The notes under the pieces are model-generated. The model was not told the DNA's origin. It saw only the letters and a program-made list of their open reading frames with translations, and did no database searches. From Roseateles sp049532965 (lineage in GTDB: Bacteria > Pseudomonadota > Gammaproteobacteria > Burkholderiales > Burkholderiaceae_C), in contig NZ_CP186694.1 of NCBI RefSeq assembly GCF_049532965.1, forward strand, positions 1,550,001-1,614,000: a stretch of DNA of 64,000 nucleotides. The letters are read 5' to 3'. The position numbers were made by a program, and so were the translations under genes. This document shows, one piece after another, positions 7,611-16,532 of this stretch (positions within the stretch are counted from its first letter, which is position 1; every line of letters begins with the position of its first letter).

Positions 7611-10600
7611 AACGCGTCCTGGGATGGATCTTCAACCGCTGGGTGCTGCTGGCGGTGCTGGTGCTGGCGGTCGCGCTGCTGATCTGGATCGTTGGCCCGC
7701 TGGTGGCGATCGGCGAAGCCCGCCCGCTCGATACCGCGCGCTCGCGCTGGATCACCATCGGCGTGCTGGTGCTGATCGTGGCGCTCTGCGTCGCGTGGAG
7801 CCGCTGGCGCGCCAAGCGCGGCAATACCGCGGTCGTCAACCAGTTGCTGCAACAGCCGGCCGCCGATGCGGCCGAGCGCGAAAGCGCCGACATGGCGGCG
7901 GTGCGCGAGCGCTTCCGCCAGGCGCTGCAGATGCTGCAACGCTCCCGCTTCGGGGCCGAGGGGGCGGCCGGCTTTGGCGCGAAGCTGCGCTCGCGCTTCG
8001 GCGGCCGCTATCTCTATGAACTGCCCTGGTACCTGATCATCGGCGCGCCGGGCTCGGGCAAGACCACGGCGCTGCGCCACAGCGGCCTGAACTTCCCGCT
8101 GGCCGAGCAGATGGGCGACCACGCGATCCGTGGCGTCGGCGGCACCCGCCACTGCGACTGGTGGTTCACCGACCGCGCCGTGCTGATCGACACCGCCGGC
8201 CGCTTCACGACGCAGGACAGCGATCCCGACAACGACAAGGCGACCTGGAGCGGCTTCCTGCAGATGCTGCGCCGCTCTCGGCCGCGCCAGCCGATCAACG
8301 GCGCGCTGGTGACGGTGTCCGTCACGGACCTGCTGTCGCGCAGCCCCGCCGAACGCGCGGAACATGCCGCCACGGTGCGCGCGCGCGTCCAGGAACTGCA
8401 GAAGGACCTGGACATCCGCTTCCCCGTCTACCTGCTGGTCACGAAGGCCGACCTGCTGTCCGGCTTCATGGACTACTTCGCGGTGCTGGACAAGGACCAG
8501 CGCGCGGCGCCCTGGGGTTTCACCTTCCCGCGCAACAGCGCGTCCCCGCTGGCCGGCTTCGGCGCCGAGTTCGACGCCCTCGAGCAGCGGCTGCAGAACG
8601 GCTTGATCGACCGGCTCCAGGCCGAGCGCGATCCACAGCGTCGGGCGCGCATCTACGGCTTCCCGGCCCAGTTCGCCAGCCTGCGCGGCCTGCTGGCCGA
8701 GTTCGCCGAGGGCGTGTTCGCGCCGTCCCCTTACGAGGCCCAGCCGCAGCTGCGCGGCGTGTACTTCGTCAGCGGCACGCAGGAAGGCACGCCGATCGAC
8801 CGGGTGCTGGGCGCGGTGGCGCGCAGCTATCACATCGAGCATGCGGTGCTGGCGCCCAACCAGGCCAGCGGCCGCAGCTACTTCCTGAACCGGCTGCTCA
8901 ACGAGGTCGTCTTCGCCGAGGCCGGCCTCGGCGGTACGCACCGCGGCTGGGAGCGCCGCCGCAATGCGTTGGCGCTGGCGGGCTACGCGGTCGTCGGCGT
9001 CGCGGGCATCGGCCTGGTCACGGCGTGGACGGTCAGCTACTTCAACAACCGGAAGTACCTGGAAGAGACCTCCGCGCGCGCCGAGCAGGTGCGCGAGCTG
9101 CTGCAGTCCACGCCCAACCGCGCCACCGCCGACCTGCTGCCGATCCTGCCGGCCCTGCAGGCGACCCGCGCGCTGGCGGCGGTCGACCAGGACGTGCCGC
9201 TGACGATGCGGATGGGCCTGTTCCAGGGCAAGAAGCTGGACAGCGCTGCGCGCGCGTCCTACCAGCGCATGCTCGGCGACGCGGTCCTGCCGCGGCTGGT
9301 GCTGCGGATCGAGGAACAGCTGCGCCAGGGCGCCGCGACGCCGGTGACGCTGTACGAGGCGCTCAAGGCCTACGTGATGCTGCATGACCCGCAGCATTTC
9401 GACGCGCAGTCGCTGAAGCGGCACGTCGAGGACGACTGGGAAACCACGCGCCGGGAGCTCACGCCGGACCAGCGCGCGCAACTCGGCGCCCACCTGGATG
9501 CGCTGCTGTCGCAAGGCGGCATCGCCTCCCCGCTGCCCGAGGACGCTTCGCTGCTGACGGCGGTGCGCACCCAGCTCGCGACACAGCCGCTGCCGCAGCG
9601 CATCTACAACCGGCTGCGCGCGCAGGGCCTGGGCACCGAGTACCCCGATTTCACCGTCGCGCGGGCCGGCGGCCACAACGCGCCCCTGCTGTTCACGCGC
9701 ACCAACGGCGCACCGCTGACGCAAGGCGTTCCGGGCTTCTTCACGCGGGACGCCTACCTGCGCGGCTTCCAGCCGCGGGTCGGCCAGGTCACCGACGAGC
9801 TGGCGGCGGAGGAGCCGTGGGTGCTGGGGGTGGCGGCCGCGCCCAAGGATCCCTCGGCGATCGTGCGCGCCAATGCGCCGCTGGTGGACGACGTGCGCCG
9901 CCTCTACCTCAACGATTACGCCGCGGCCTGGGAGGCCTTCCTGAACAGCGTCAAGCTGCTGCCGATGGCCACGGTGCCGCAGTCGGTCGAGCGCTCGCGC
10001 ATGTTGTCGGCGCCGGACAGCCCGCTGGGTCCGTTCCTGCGCGCGGCCTCGCGCGAGACCACCCTCACGCAGCCCGGCAACGCGATGGAGAACGCCGAGC
10101 GCCGCGCCGCCGACCTGGTGCAGCAGACGCGCGAGCGGGTGGCCGGCATGTTCTCCGGCAAGCCGGGGCAGCCCAATCCGCAGGACCCGAACGCGCCGCG
10201 CATCGAGAGCATCGTCGACGACCGCTTCACCGCGCTGCGCAGCATGGTCACGGCGCCGGCCGGGGGTGGCAAGTCCCCGCTGGACGAGACCGTCGGCCTG
10301 ATCGCCGAGGCCAACATCATGCTGACCGCGGCCGACTCGGCGCTCAAGGGCGGCAGCGCGCCGCCGCCGTCCCCGGTGCCGACGCGCCTGAAGGCGGCCG
10401 CCGCGATGAGCCCCGAGCCGCTGCGCACGATGCTCGACGACCTCGGCAGCAGCAGCGCGCGCGTCTCGCAGGGCGCGATGCGGCAGAACCTGGGCATGGA
10501 GGTGCGCTCGCAGGTCGGCGAGTTCTGCAACCAGGCCGTGGCCGGCCGTTATCCGCTGGACCGCAACTCGTCGCGCGATGCGACGCAGGCGGACTTCGCG

Positions 10601-11185
10601 ATGCTGTTCGGCCCGGGCGGCAAGATCGACCAGCTGTTCCAGCAGAAGCTGGCGCCCTACGTCGACACGACGACGCGGCCGTGGAAGTTCCGCGCGGTCG
10701 AGGGCACGCCGCTGGGCGCCGACAGCGGCACGCTGCCGCAGTTCCAACGCGCGCAGGCGATCAAGGAGACCTTCTTCCCGGGCAGCAACACGCCGTCACT
10801 GCGGCTGGACTTCAAGCCCATCGAGATGGACACCTCGATCCAGCAGTTCATCCTGGACGTCGACGGCCAGATCGTGCGCTACAGCCACGGGCCGCAGATC
10901 CCGACCTCGGTGCAGTGGCCGGGACCGCGCGGCAGCTCGCAGGTGCGGGTGCAACTGAGTCCGGCCAGCGCGAGCGGCTCCTCCGGCATGGTCAACGACG
11001 GTCCCTGGGCGCTGTTCCGGCTGTTCGACCGCGTCAAGATCGACAAGACCAACGCGCCGGAGCGGTTCAAGGCCACGTTCGAAATCGAAGGCCGCAAGGC
11101 GGTCTTCGAGATCACCGCCAGCAGCGTGCGCAACCCGTTCCGGTTGCCGGAGCTCAACGAGTTCCGCTGCCCCGGCGGCCTGTGA
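7607..11185 (+). CDS. tssM: T6SS inner-membrane protein TssM (IcmF family)
   Basis: A 1192-residue core of the T6SS membrane complex. Two N-terminal membrane segments lie at about residues 10-30 and 45-65. A cytoplasmic NTPase-like domain follows with Walker A GAPGSGKTT at about 147-155 and a Walker B-like LIDTAGR at about 195-200; a third membrane segment is at about 455-475. The rest is periplasmic and ends in the IcmF/VasK C-terminal domain that contacts TssJ. Both nucleotide-binding motifs look intact. Length matches family members. A large antisense open frame (6971-10747) is a GC-driven shadow. Confidence 0.96.
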   Translation: MKRVLGWIFNRWVLLAVLVLAVALLIWIVGPLVAIGEARPLDTARSRWITIGVLVLIVALCVAWSRWRAKRGNTAVVNQLLQQPAADAAERESADMAAVRERFRQALQMLQRSRFGAEGAAGFGAKLRSRFGGRYLYELPWYLIIGAPGSGKTTALRHSGLNFPLAEQMGDHAIRGVGGTRHCDWWFTDRAVLIDTAGRFTTQDSDPDNDKATWSGFLQMLRRSRPRQPINGALVTVSVTDLLSRSPAERAEHAATVRARVQELQKDLDIRFPVYLLVTKADLLSGFMDYFAVLDKDQRAAPWGFTFPRNSASPLAGFGAEFDALEQRLQNGLIDRLQAERDPQRRARIYGFPAQFASLRGLLAEFAEGVFAPSPYEAQPQLRGVYFVSGTQEGTPIDRVLGAVARSYHIEHAVLAPNQASGRSYFLNRLLNEVVFAEAGLGGTHRGWERRRNALALAGYAVVGVAGIGLVTAWTVSYFNNRKYLEETSARAEQVRELLQSTPNRATADLLPILPALQATRALAAVDQDVPLTMRMGLFQGKKLDSAARASYQRMLGDAVLPRLVLRIEEQLRQGAATPVTLYEALKAYVMLHDPQHFDAQSLKRHVEDDWETTRRELTPDQRAQLGAHLDALLSQGGIASPLPEDASLLTAVRTQLATQPLPQRIYNRLRAQGLGTEYPDFTVARAGGHNAPLLFTRTNGAPLTQGVPGFFTRDAYLRGFQPRVGQVTDELAAEEPWVLGVAAAPKDPSAIVRANAPLVDDVRRLYLNDYAAAWEAFLNSVKLLPMATVPQSVERSRMLSAPDSPLGPFLRAASRETTLTQPGNAMENAERRAADLVQQTRERVAGMFSGKPGQPNPQDPNAPRIESIVDDRFTALRSMVTAPAGGGKSPLDETVGLIAEANIMLTAADSALKGGSAPPPSPVPTRLKAAAAMSPEPLRTMLDDLGSSSARVSQGAMRQNLGMEVRSQVGEFCNQAVAGRYPLDRNSSRDATQADFAMLFGPGGKIDQLFQQKLAPYVDTTTRPWKFRAVEGTPLGADSGTLPQFQRAQAIKETFFPGSNTPSLRLDFKPIEMDTSIQQFILDVDGQIVRYSHGPQIPTSVQWPGPRGSSQVRVQLSPASASGSSGMVNDGPWALFRLFDRVKIDKTNAPERFKATFEIEGRKAVFEITASSVRNPFRLPELNEFRCPGGL

Positions 11186-11225
11186 GCCGCCACGCACACC
11201 GAGCGATCGCAAGGAGAGCCCGACG

Positions 11226-11933
11226 ATGAGCGCGCTGCCCGAAGTCCTGAACACTCCCGGCGAGGTGCCCGGCTGGTACGGCAAGGTGGCCGCGCTGGGC
11301 GACTTCGCGCAACGCCGGCTGCCGCAGCATTGCGTGCGGCACTGCGACGCCTGGCTGTCCGGGATGATGCAGGACCTGCCCAAGGTGCTCGGCCCGCGCT
11401 GGCTCGACACCTACCTGACCGCGCCGGTGCTGCGCTTCGCGTGGGCGCCGGGCGTGGTGGACATGAAGTGGTGGTTCGGCGTGCTGATGGCCAGCTGCGA
11501 CAACGTCGGCCGGTACTTCCCGCTGGTGATCGCGCAGCCGCGCACCCAGCCGCCCGTGGACCGCGCCGGGCTGGACCACCTGGACCGCTGGTACACGGTG
11601 CTGGCCAATGCGGCCATGCGCACGCTCGACGACACGGCGACGGTGGACTCGCTCGAGGCCGCGCTCGCGTCGGCCCCGCCATGGCCCGCGAGCCATGCCG
11701 CGACGCTGCCGGCGCCGGAGAACGCGGTCCAGTGGGTCACCTACACGGCGCCAGCGGGACTGCTCACCTCGGCGATGCCGATGCTCGCGGCGGGCGAGTT
11801 GATGGAACGTCTGGCCGGCTGCACCGTGTGGTCGCCCAACCCGGAGCCCGGGGAGCAGATCCACATGCGGTGGGGACCCGGGCTTCCCTACGTCGAAGCA
11901 TTCGCGGCGATGCTGTCGAAACGCCCCGCCTGA
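11226..11933 (+). CDS. tagF: T6SS-associated protein TagF (post-translational repressor)
   Basis: A 235-residue DUF2094 protein. The family start PGWYGKVAALGDFAQRRLP and the later WFGVLMASCDNVGRYFPL match TagF. In Pseudomonas aeruginosa TagF holds the system off, partly through binding Fha1, and acts beside the PpkA/PppA pathway; the presence of ppkA, pppA and tagH in this island fits that role. Here TagF is separate rather than fused to PppA. ATG at 11226 follows AAGGAGAGC. A 12-bp tandem repeat lies between its stop and the next gene. Confidence 0.92.
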   Translation: MSALPEVLNTPGEVPGWYGKVAALGDFAQRRLPQHCVRHCDAWLSGMMQDLPKVLGPRWLDTYLTAPVLRFAWAPGVVDMKWWFGVLMASCDNVGRYFPLVIAQPRTQPPVDRAGLDHLDRWYTVLANAAMRTLDDTATVDSLEAALASAPPWPASHAATLPAPENAVQWVTYTAPAGLLTSAMPMLAAGELMERLAGCTVWSPNPEPGEQIHMRWGPGLPYVEAFAAMLSKRPA

Positions 11934-12010
11934 GCGGGCGGACAGCACCGGCCGCAGAGGGGCAGTCCGCGCGACCGGGCGGGAAGAACCGGGCGGGCAC
12001 ACCGGCGGGA

Positions 12011-12082
12011 AAGCTGGCAAGGAAGCTGGCAAGGAAGCTGGCAAGGAAGCTGGCAGAGAAGCTGGCAGAGAAGCTGGCAGTA
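12011..12082. repeat. Six tandem 12-bp repeats upstream of the chemoreceptor-like gene
   Basis: Six back-to-back 12-base units: three AAGCTGGCAAGG, two AAGCTGGCAGAG and one AAGCTGGCAGTA, ending 15 bases before the downstream ATG and next to its GGGAGAGG ribosome-binding site. Perfect short units of this kind can change number by slippage. They lie in an untranslated leader by the best start choice. Confidence 0.9.
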
Positions 12083-12096
12083 AAAGGGAGAGGTTC

Positions 12097-13590
12097 ATGA
12101 CCACGTTTGGACATCGTCTCGGGCTGGGGTTCGTGCTCGCCGTGGCCGTGCTGTGCGGCGTTGGCGCGGTCGCCTTGAGGAGTGCCTTCCTGATGGAGGC
12201 CGCCGCCAACGGCGTGACGCAGAGCCACCAGGGCCTGCGGCTGCTGGCCAGGCTGCTGAACCACGTGTCCGAGGCCGAGGCGGCCCAGCGCGGTTACGTG
12301 CTGACGCAGGACCGCGCCTACATCGGCGCGCTCGACAAGGCGATCGGCGCAACGCAGGCCGCCTTGGCCGAAGTGCGCGCCGCGCCGGCCTGGGCGGCTC
12401 GCCAGACGGACATGGAAGACACGGCGCGGGACATCGACGCGCTCTTCGAGCTGTTTCGCGGGCGCATTGCCGAGCGTGCGGGCATGACGCTGGAAGAGGT
12501 GCCCCGTTCGCCCAAGGTGGCGGCGGTGCGCCAGCGGATGGAGCAGCTGCGCGCGCGCGTCGACGCGATGGAGCGGGACGAGGTGGCCCGTCTCGAAGCC
12601 CGCTCCGCGGCGATGAGCGACACCACCCGCACGGTCAAGTGGGTCGGTGCCGGCGGCACGCTGCTGGGCCTGCTGATCGTCGCGCTGACCGGCACGGCGC
12701 TGCAACGCGTGCTGCGGCGCATGGTCGGGTCGGCCGCCGTGGACGTGGCACTGCAGGCCCGCGAACTGGAGGCTTCCTCCCGGCTGCAGGCGGGCGCGGC
12801 GAAGCAGACCTCGACCGCGACGCTGGAACTCACCGCCACGATGCACGAGGTGCAGGCCGCCGCGAACCAGATCGCCCAGCGCTCGTCCGACGTCGAGCAG
12901 ATGGCCACCGCCAGCACCGAGGCCGCGCGATCGGGCGGTCACGGGGTGGCGCGGGCACGCGACGCCAACGTGACATTGCGCCGGCAGATCGACCAGGTCG
13001 TCACCCAGATGACGACGCTGGGCAAGGAGGTCCAGGGAGCTTCCGCGGTGCTGGACACGATCGAGGACCTGGCCGAGCGCACCAACATCCTCGCGATCAA
13101 CGCCACGATCGAAGCGCATGGGGCCGGCACCGCCGGCGAACGCTTCGGCGTGGTGGCCGACGAGATCCGGCGCCTGGCCGAGAAGGTGCGCGGCGATGCG
13201 CTGGACATCCGCGCGCAGCTCGACGCGATCCGCAACCTGTCCAACGCCACGATCATGTCGACGGAAGCGGGTGCCAAGGCGGTGACGGCCAGCGCGTCGC
13301 TGTTCTCGGAGGTCGAGGCGATGCTGTCGCTGATCGCCGAGCGCGTCGGGGCGTCCGAAACGGCCAGCCAGGAGATCCGGCTGGCCACGCACCAGCAGTC
13401 GAGCGCGGGACGACAGATCGAGACCGCCCTGGCCAACGTCGGCCGCGCGACGGCGGACGCCGAGGAGGTCGCCCATCGCAACCTGCAGACGGCCGCCGCG
13501 CTGTCCCAGACGGCGCAGCGCCTGAGCGCGTTCGTGGCGTCCCCAACGCAATGGCGGGCCGCGCGGGCGGCTGCGGCGCAGGGAGCCTGA
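12097..13590 (+). CDS. Methyl-accepting chemotaxis-like protein with CHASE3-type sensor
   Basis: A 497-residue inner-membrane receptor-like protein. First membrane segment at about residues 8-30, then a CHASE3-like extracytoplasmic domain with its signature SEAEAAQRGYVLTQD, and a second membrane segment at about 185-205. No clear HAMP domain follows. The C-terminal half is a signalling coiled coil with a degenerate MCP hairpin tip: DLAERTNILAINATIEA, then GERFGVVADEIRRLAEKV. The tip departs from the consensus (LAERTN rather than IAxQTN; AHGAG rather than ARAGE), so coupling to CheW/CheA is uncertain. Being downstream of tagF in the same direction suggests it senses an input for the T6SS. ATG at 12097 with a strong GGGAGAGG site. 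Confidence 0.85.
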   Translation: MTTFGHRLGLGFVLAVAVLCGVGAVALRSAFLMEAAANGVTQSHQGLRLLARLLNHVSEAEAAQRGYVLTQDRAYIGALDKAIGATQAALAEVRAAPAWAARQTDMEDTARDIDALFELFRGRIAERAGMTLEEVPRSPKVAAVRQRMEQLRARVDAMERDEVARLEARSAAMSDTTRTVKWVGAGGTLLGLLIVALTGTALQRVLRRMVGSAAVDVALQARELEASSRLQAGAAKQTSTATLELTATMHEVQAAANQIAQRSSDVEQMATASTEAARSGGHGVARARDANVTLRRQIDQVVTQMTTLGKEVQGASAVLDTIEDLAERTNILAINATIEAHGAGTAGERFGVVADEIRRLAEKVRGDALDIRAQLDAIRNLSNATIMSTEAGAKAVTASASLFSEVEAMLSLIAERVGASETASQEIRLATHQQSSAGRQIETALANVGRATADAEEVAHRNLQTAAALSQTAQRLSAFVASPTQWRAARAAAAQGA

Positions 13591-13655
13591 GGGCCACGCC
13601 GCCCGCCTTGAACGGCGAAGGCGGCGCGCTCGACAGGACAGCGGATGGGCGGCCG

Positions 13656-14525
13656 TCAGAGCGGCATGCGCCGCGTCGACTCGTCCTCGTCCTCGACTTC
13701 CAACGGAATCGGCCCCGACTCGACCGCGAGGTCCTCGGCGGTCTCCCCGGCCTCGTCGGCCGGCGCCTGTGCGACCTCCGTCAGGGCCGGCTCACCGACC
13801 CACAACGCGATCGCGCTGAAGTTGTCCTGATCGGGCAGGCCGCGCTCCTCAATGACCGCGCGCATGGCGGCGAGCCACTCGTCCGGCGAGGCCGACGCGC
13901 GCAGCGTGTCGTGGATCAGCGTGTCGCCCGCGCTGCCCCACCAGCCGTCGCTGCACAGCAGGAAGACATCGCCATCCTGCAATGGCTGCGGCGCGGTGGT
14001 GTGCGGGTGCAGGTCGTCCTCGATGCCGAGCGCCGCCACCAGGTGGTTCTTGTGCGGATGGTCCTCGGCCTGCTCCGGCGTCAGGAGGCCCGCCTCGATC
14101 AGCATCTGCACGACGCTGTCGTCCTGCGTGATGGTGTCGATGCGCCCGCCGCGGATGCGGTACAGGCGCGAATCGCCGACGTGGGTCCACAACGCGAAGT
14201 TGCGCTGCGCGTCGACGCACAGCGCCACCAGCGTCGTGTGCATGCGGTCGCGGCCGCTGCCCTCCACGCCGCGGCGCACGTCGTCATGCGCGGCCAGCAC
14301 CGCGCCGGTCAGCAGTTCGGGCCGCCAGGGCAGCGTCGCATCGCCCAGGCTTGTCTGCATGCGGTGGATCGCGCGGCGCGCGGCCTCCGCGCCATTGCGG
14401 TGGCCGCCGGCGCCATCGGCCAGCACGGCGTACCAGCCGGGCCCGTTCTCATGGGCGACGATGGCGTCCTCGTTGTTGGCGCGCGCGCCTTGTTCGCTGC
14501 AGGCGGCGACCCGGATCTTGAGCAT
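13656..14525 (-). CDS. pppA: PP2C-type Ser/Thr phosphatase PppA
   Basis: A 289-residue cytoplasmic metal-dependent phosphatase that reverses PpkA phosphorylation of the FHA protein and so switches the T6SS off. PP2C motifs in order: ARANNEDA, LADGAGGHRNGAEAA, HVGDSRLYR, LCSDGWWG and the metal-binding DQDNFSAIAL. After about residue 240 an acidic tail (ending EDEDESTRRMPL) extends beyond the usual domain. ATG at 14525 lies 33 bases after the tagH stop, so tagH-pppA form an operon. Confidence 0.93.
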   Translation of the reverse strand: MLKIRVAACSEQGARANNEDAIVAHENGPGWYAVLADGAGGHRNGAEAARRAIHRMQTSLGDATLPWRPELLTGAVLAAHDDVRRGVEGSGRDRMHTTLVALCVDAQRNFALWTHVGDSRLYRIRGGRIDTITQDDSVVQMLIEAGLLTPEQAEDHPHKNHLVAALGIEDDLHPHTTAPQPLQDGDVFLLCSDGWWGSAGDTLIHDTLRASASPDEWLAAMRAVIEERGLPDQDNFSAIALWVGEPALTEVAQAPADEAGETAEDLAVESGPIPLEVEDEDESTRRMPL

Positions 14526-14558
14526 GGTGATAACGACGTGTAGGACCGATGGCGAGGC

Positions 14559-16400
14559 TCAGGCCTCGCTCTGCTGTGGTTGTTGCGGGGCCGGCGCCGA
14601 GCCCTTGCCGTGCTGGCTCAGGCGCTCGAGCTGGTCCTCGTAGGCCTCCAGGAAGGCCTTGCCGAAGAGCGAGTGGAAGTCTTCCTGCGCCTCGTCGCGG
14701 ATGGACTCGAAGTGCTGGAGGTAGAGCTCCCAGAGCTTGGCCTTGCGGTTCATCGCCAGCACGCTGTCCAGCACCGAGCGGCTGGTCAGCCGCGCCTCGA
14801 GCGCCGACGGCTGGAAGCGCGTCAGCACCCCTTCCAGCGCGGCACGCGTGCCGGCCATCGTGCCGATGGTGTGGCCGACCAGGTCGCGCATCGCGTCCTG
14901 CATCGCCGCCGGCCCCGGCAGGAAGCCGCGCACCGGGGGCTGCAGCAATTGCTCAAGAGCCGACTGGGCGTCGGGCGAGAACTTCAGCGGGTTGTTGTCC
15001 CGCGACCGGATCACGGTCACCTGGGCGCGGAGCTCGTGCTTCGTGGCGGCGCGCACCGCCATCATCCGCAACGCGCCATCCACCGAGGCGTTCAGCAACT
15101 GGCCGATGACGCGCATCAGGTCGGGATTCAGCCCCTGCGGCGGCGCGGCCATGCGCACGCCCGCGCCTTCACAGAAGGCGCTCCAGAGGGCGGCGGTGTC
15201 GGCCGCGGAACCTGCGGTCGTCGAGGTGGCGGGCACCGCGGTCGGCATCGCCTGCACCGGGGGCGGTGGGGCCGTGACCGGAGGCGCTGCGATCGGTGCG
15301 ATCGGCGGGACCGATGCGGCGATTGTTGGCGCGACGGTCGGCAGGACCGGAGGAACAACGGGCGGAGCGACCGGAGCCACCGTGGGTGGCTGCACGGCCG
15401 GCCGCGCCGCGCGCACCTCCGGCGGGCGGAAGGACGATTGCAGCGCGGGCGTGTGGTCCGGCAGCGCGGGCGTTTGCGGCTCGGTGTGCGTGGCGGGCGC
15501 CGCCGCGCCGAAGAGCGCCAGCGGATCGGACGGCAGCGCGTCGCGTCGGCTGGCGTCGGGCGCGGACGCCCCGGCCATGAAGCCGGCCAGCGGATCGCTG
15601 CCGCCGGACTGCAGGCCGAAGAGATCGTCGAGCGACCGGTGGTTGTCCCCGGGCACCAGGTCGCCGAAGGCGCCACCAAAGCCGAGGTCGTTGGAAGGCG
15701 GTGGTGCCAGGGTTGGCGGCGGCGGCGCGAAGTCGAGCCCGCCGAACGGGTCGAACGGCGACACGCCCGCCGCGGCACCGCCAGACGCGGGCGCCGCCGG
15801 CGCTGTCTTCGCTGGCGGCGGGGCGAACGGATCGAAGTCGTCGGGCAGCAGCATCGGCCCGGCGGGTGCGGGCGGCGGCTGGACCGGCGGAGCGGCGAAC
15901 GGCGAGACGTGAGGCGGCGGTGCGGGCGTCGTGGAGAAAACGTCCGGCGGGGGTGGTGTGCCGCCCAGCAGGTCGGCGAACGGGTTCGAGCTGGACAGCG
16001 CCGCGGGCGCCGGCGCGGGGCCCTGGGTGATAGGCCGCACGTCGGGCGCCCGGCGGATGACGGTGGCGCCGCTGTCGGTATCGGCCTCGCTCTGGACTTC
16101 CAGCAGATAGCCGCCGATACGCACCTCGTCCAGGTGGCGCAGCGGCACGGCCTGGCCCTGGGCCACCGGCTGGCCGGCGACGGTGATGGGATTGGCGCTG
16201 CCGACGTTGCGGATCACGAAGCCGCCGGCATCGGCGCTGATCTCGGCCTGTTGCCGCGAGATGTGGCGCTCGGGATCCGGCAGCGCCATGGTGTTATGGT
16301 CCGCGCGACCGATGGTCCCTCCGGTGGCGTCGAAGCGGGCGGTGATGGGCTGCGTCAGGGGCAGGTCGTTGAGCGACACCGCGCGCAGGGTGAGGGTCAT
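14559..16400 (-). CDS. tagH: T6SS-associated FHA-domain protein TagH (Fha)
   Basis: A 613-residue cytoplasmic scaffold that binds phosphothreonine after PpkA acts and promotes T6SS assembly. An N-terminal FHA domain spans about residues 10-95 (GTIGRADHNT, PERHISRQQAEI). The usual SxxH histidine is Gln here (SRQQA), a change seen in some TagH proteins. About 110-430 is a long low-complexity Pro/Ala linker. The conserved TagH C-terminal domain follows, about 435-600 (LRMMAVRAATKHELR, FLPGPAAMQDAM, LGFKAFLEAYE-like end). ATG at 16400 is preferred over one 54 bases upstream because it directly precedes the FHA domain and has an AAGG site. Confidence 0.92.
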   Translation of the reverse strand: MTLTLRAVSLNDLPLTQPITARFDATGGTIGRADHNTMALPDPERHISRQQAEISADAGGFVIRNVGSANPITVAGQPVAQGQAVPLRHLDEVRIGGYLLEVQSEADTDSGATVIRRAPDVRPITQGPAPAPAALSSSNPFADLLGGTPPPPDVFSTTPAPPPHVSPFAAPPVQPPPAPAGPMLLPDDFDPFAPPPAKTAPAAPASGGAAAGVSPFDPFGGLDFAPPPPTLAPPPSNDLGFGGAFGDLVPGDNHRSLDDLFGLQSGGSDPLAGFMAGASAPDASRRDALPSDPLALFGAAAPATHTEPQTPALPDHTPALQSSFRPPEVRAARPAVQPPTVAPVAPPVVPPVLPTVAPTIAASVPPIAPIAAPPVTAPPPPVQAMPTAVPATSTTAGSAADTAALWSAFCEGAGVRMAAPPQGLNPDLMRVIGQLLNASVDGALRMMAVRAATKHELRAQVTVIRSRDNNPLKFSPDAQSALEQLLQPPVRGFLPGPAAMQDAMRDLVGHTIGTMAGTRAALEGVLTRFQPSALEARLTSRSVLDSVLAMNRKAKLWELYLQHFESIRDEAQEDFHSLFGKAFLEAYEDQLERLSQHGKGSAPAPQQPQQSEA

Positions 16401-16462
16401 GATGCTGCCTTTGGGACCTCGGAAGACTGGCATGAGATGTTTGCGTGTCCGCACGGTTGCAT

Positions 16463-16479
16463 CAATGAACGAAAGTCAC
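16463..16479 (-). promoter_or_regulatory. T6SS control motif upstream of tagH
   Basis: On the minus strand reads GTGACTTTCGTTCATTG, 63 bases before the tagH ATG. Sixteen of these bases (CAATGAACGAAAGTCA on the plus strand) are identical to the site upstream of ppkA. It also lies in the divergent gap ahead of the plus-strand LysM lipoprotein gene. Confidence 0.55.
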
Positions 16480-16532
16480 CTGCGACAGGCTTGTCGCTGT
16501 TTCATACTCCACCCCGCTCGAATCCCGACGTG

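Noticed and set aside
6971..10747. 1258-codon open frame antisense to tssL/tssM
   Set aside because: Arg/Ala/Gly-rich composition without domains, opposite a clear TssM; a result of high GC with few stop codons.
12011..12082. Short repeat array considered as CRISPR or as coding repeats (KLAR-type)
   Set aside because: Units are 12 bases with no spacers, so not CRISPR; no start codon places it in a supported reading frame.
12153..14543. 796-codon plus-strand open frame across the MCP-like gene and pppA
   Set aside because: Runs in other frames through two well-supported genes on opposite strands; low-complexity translation.
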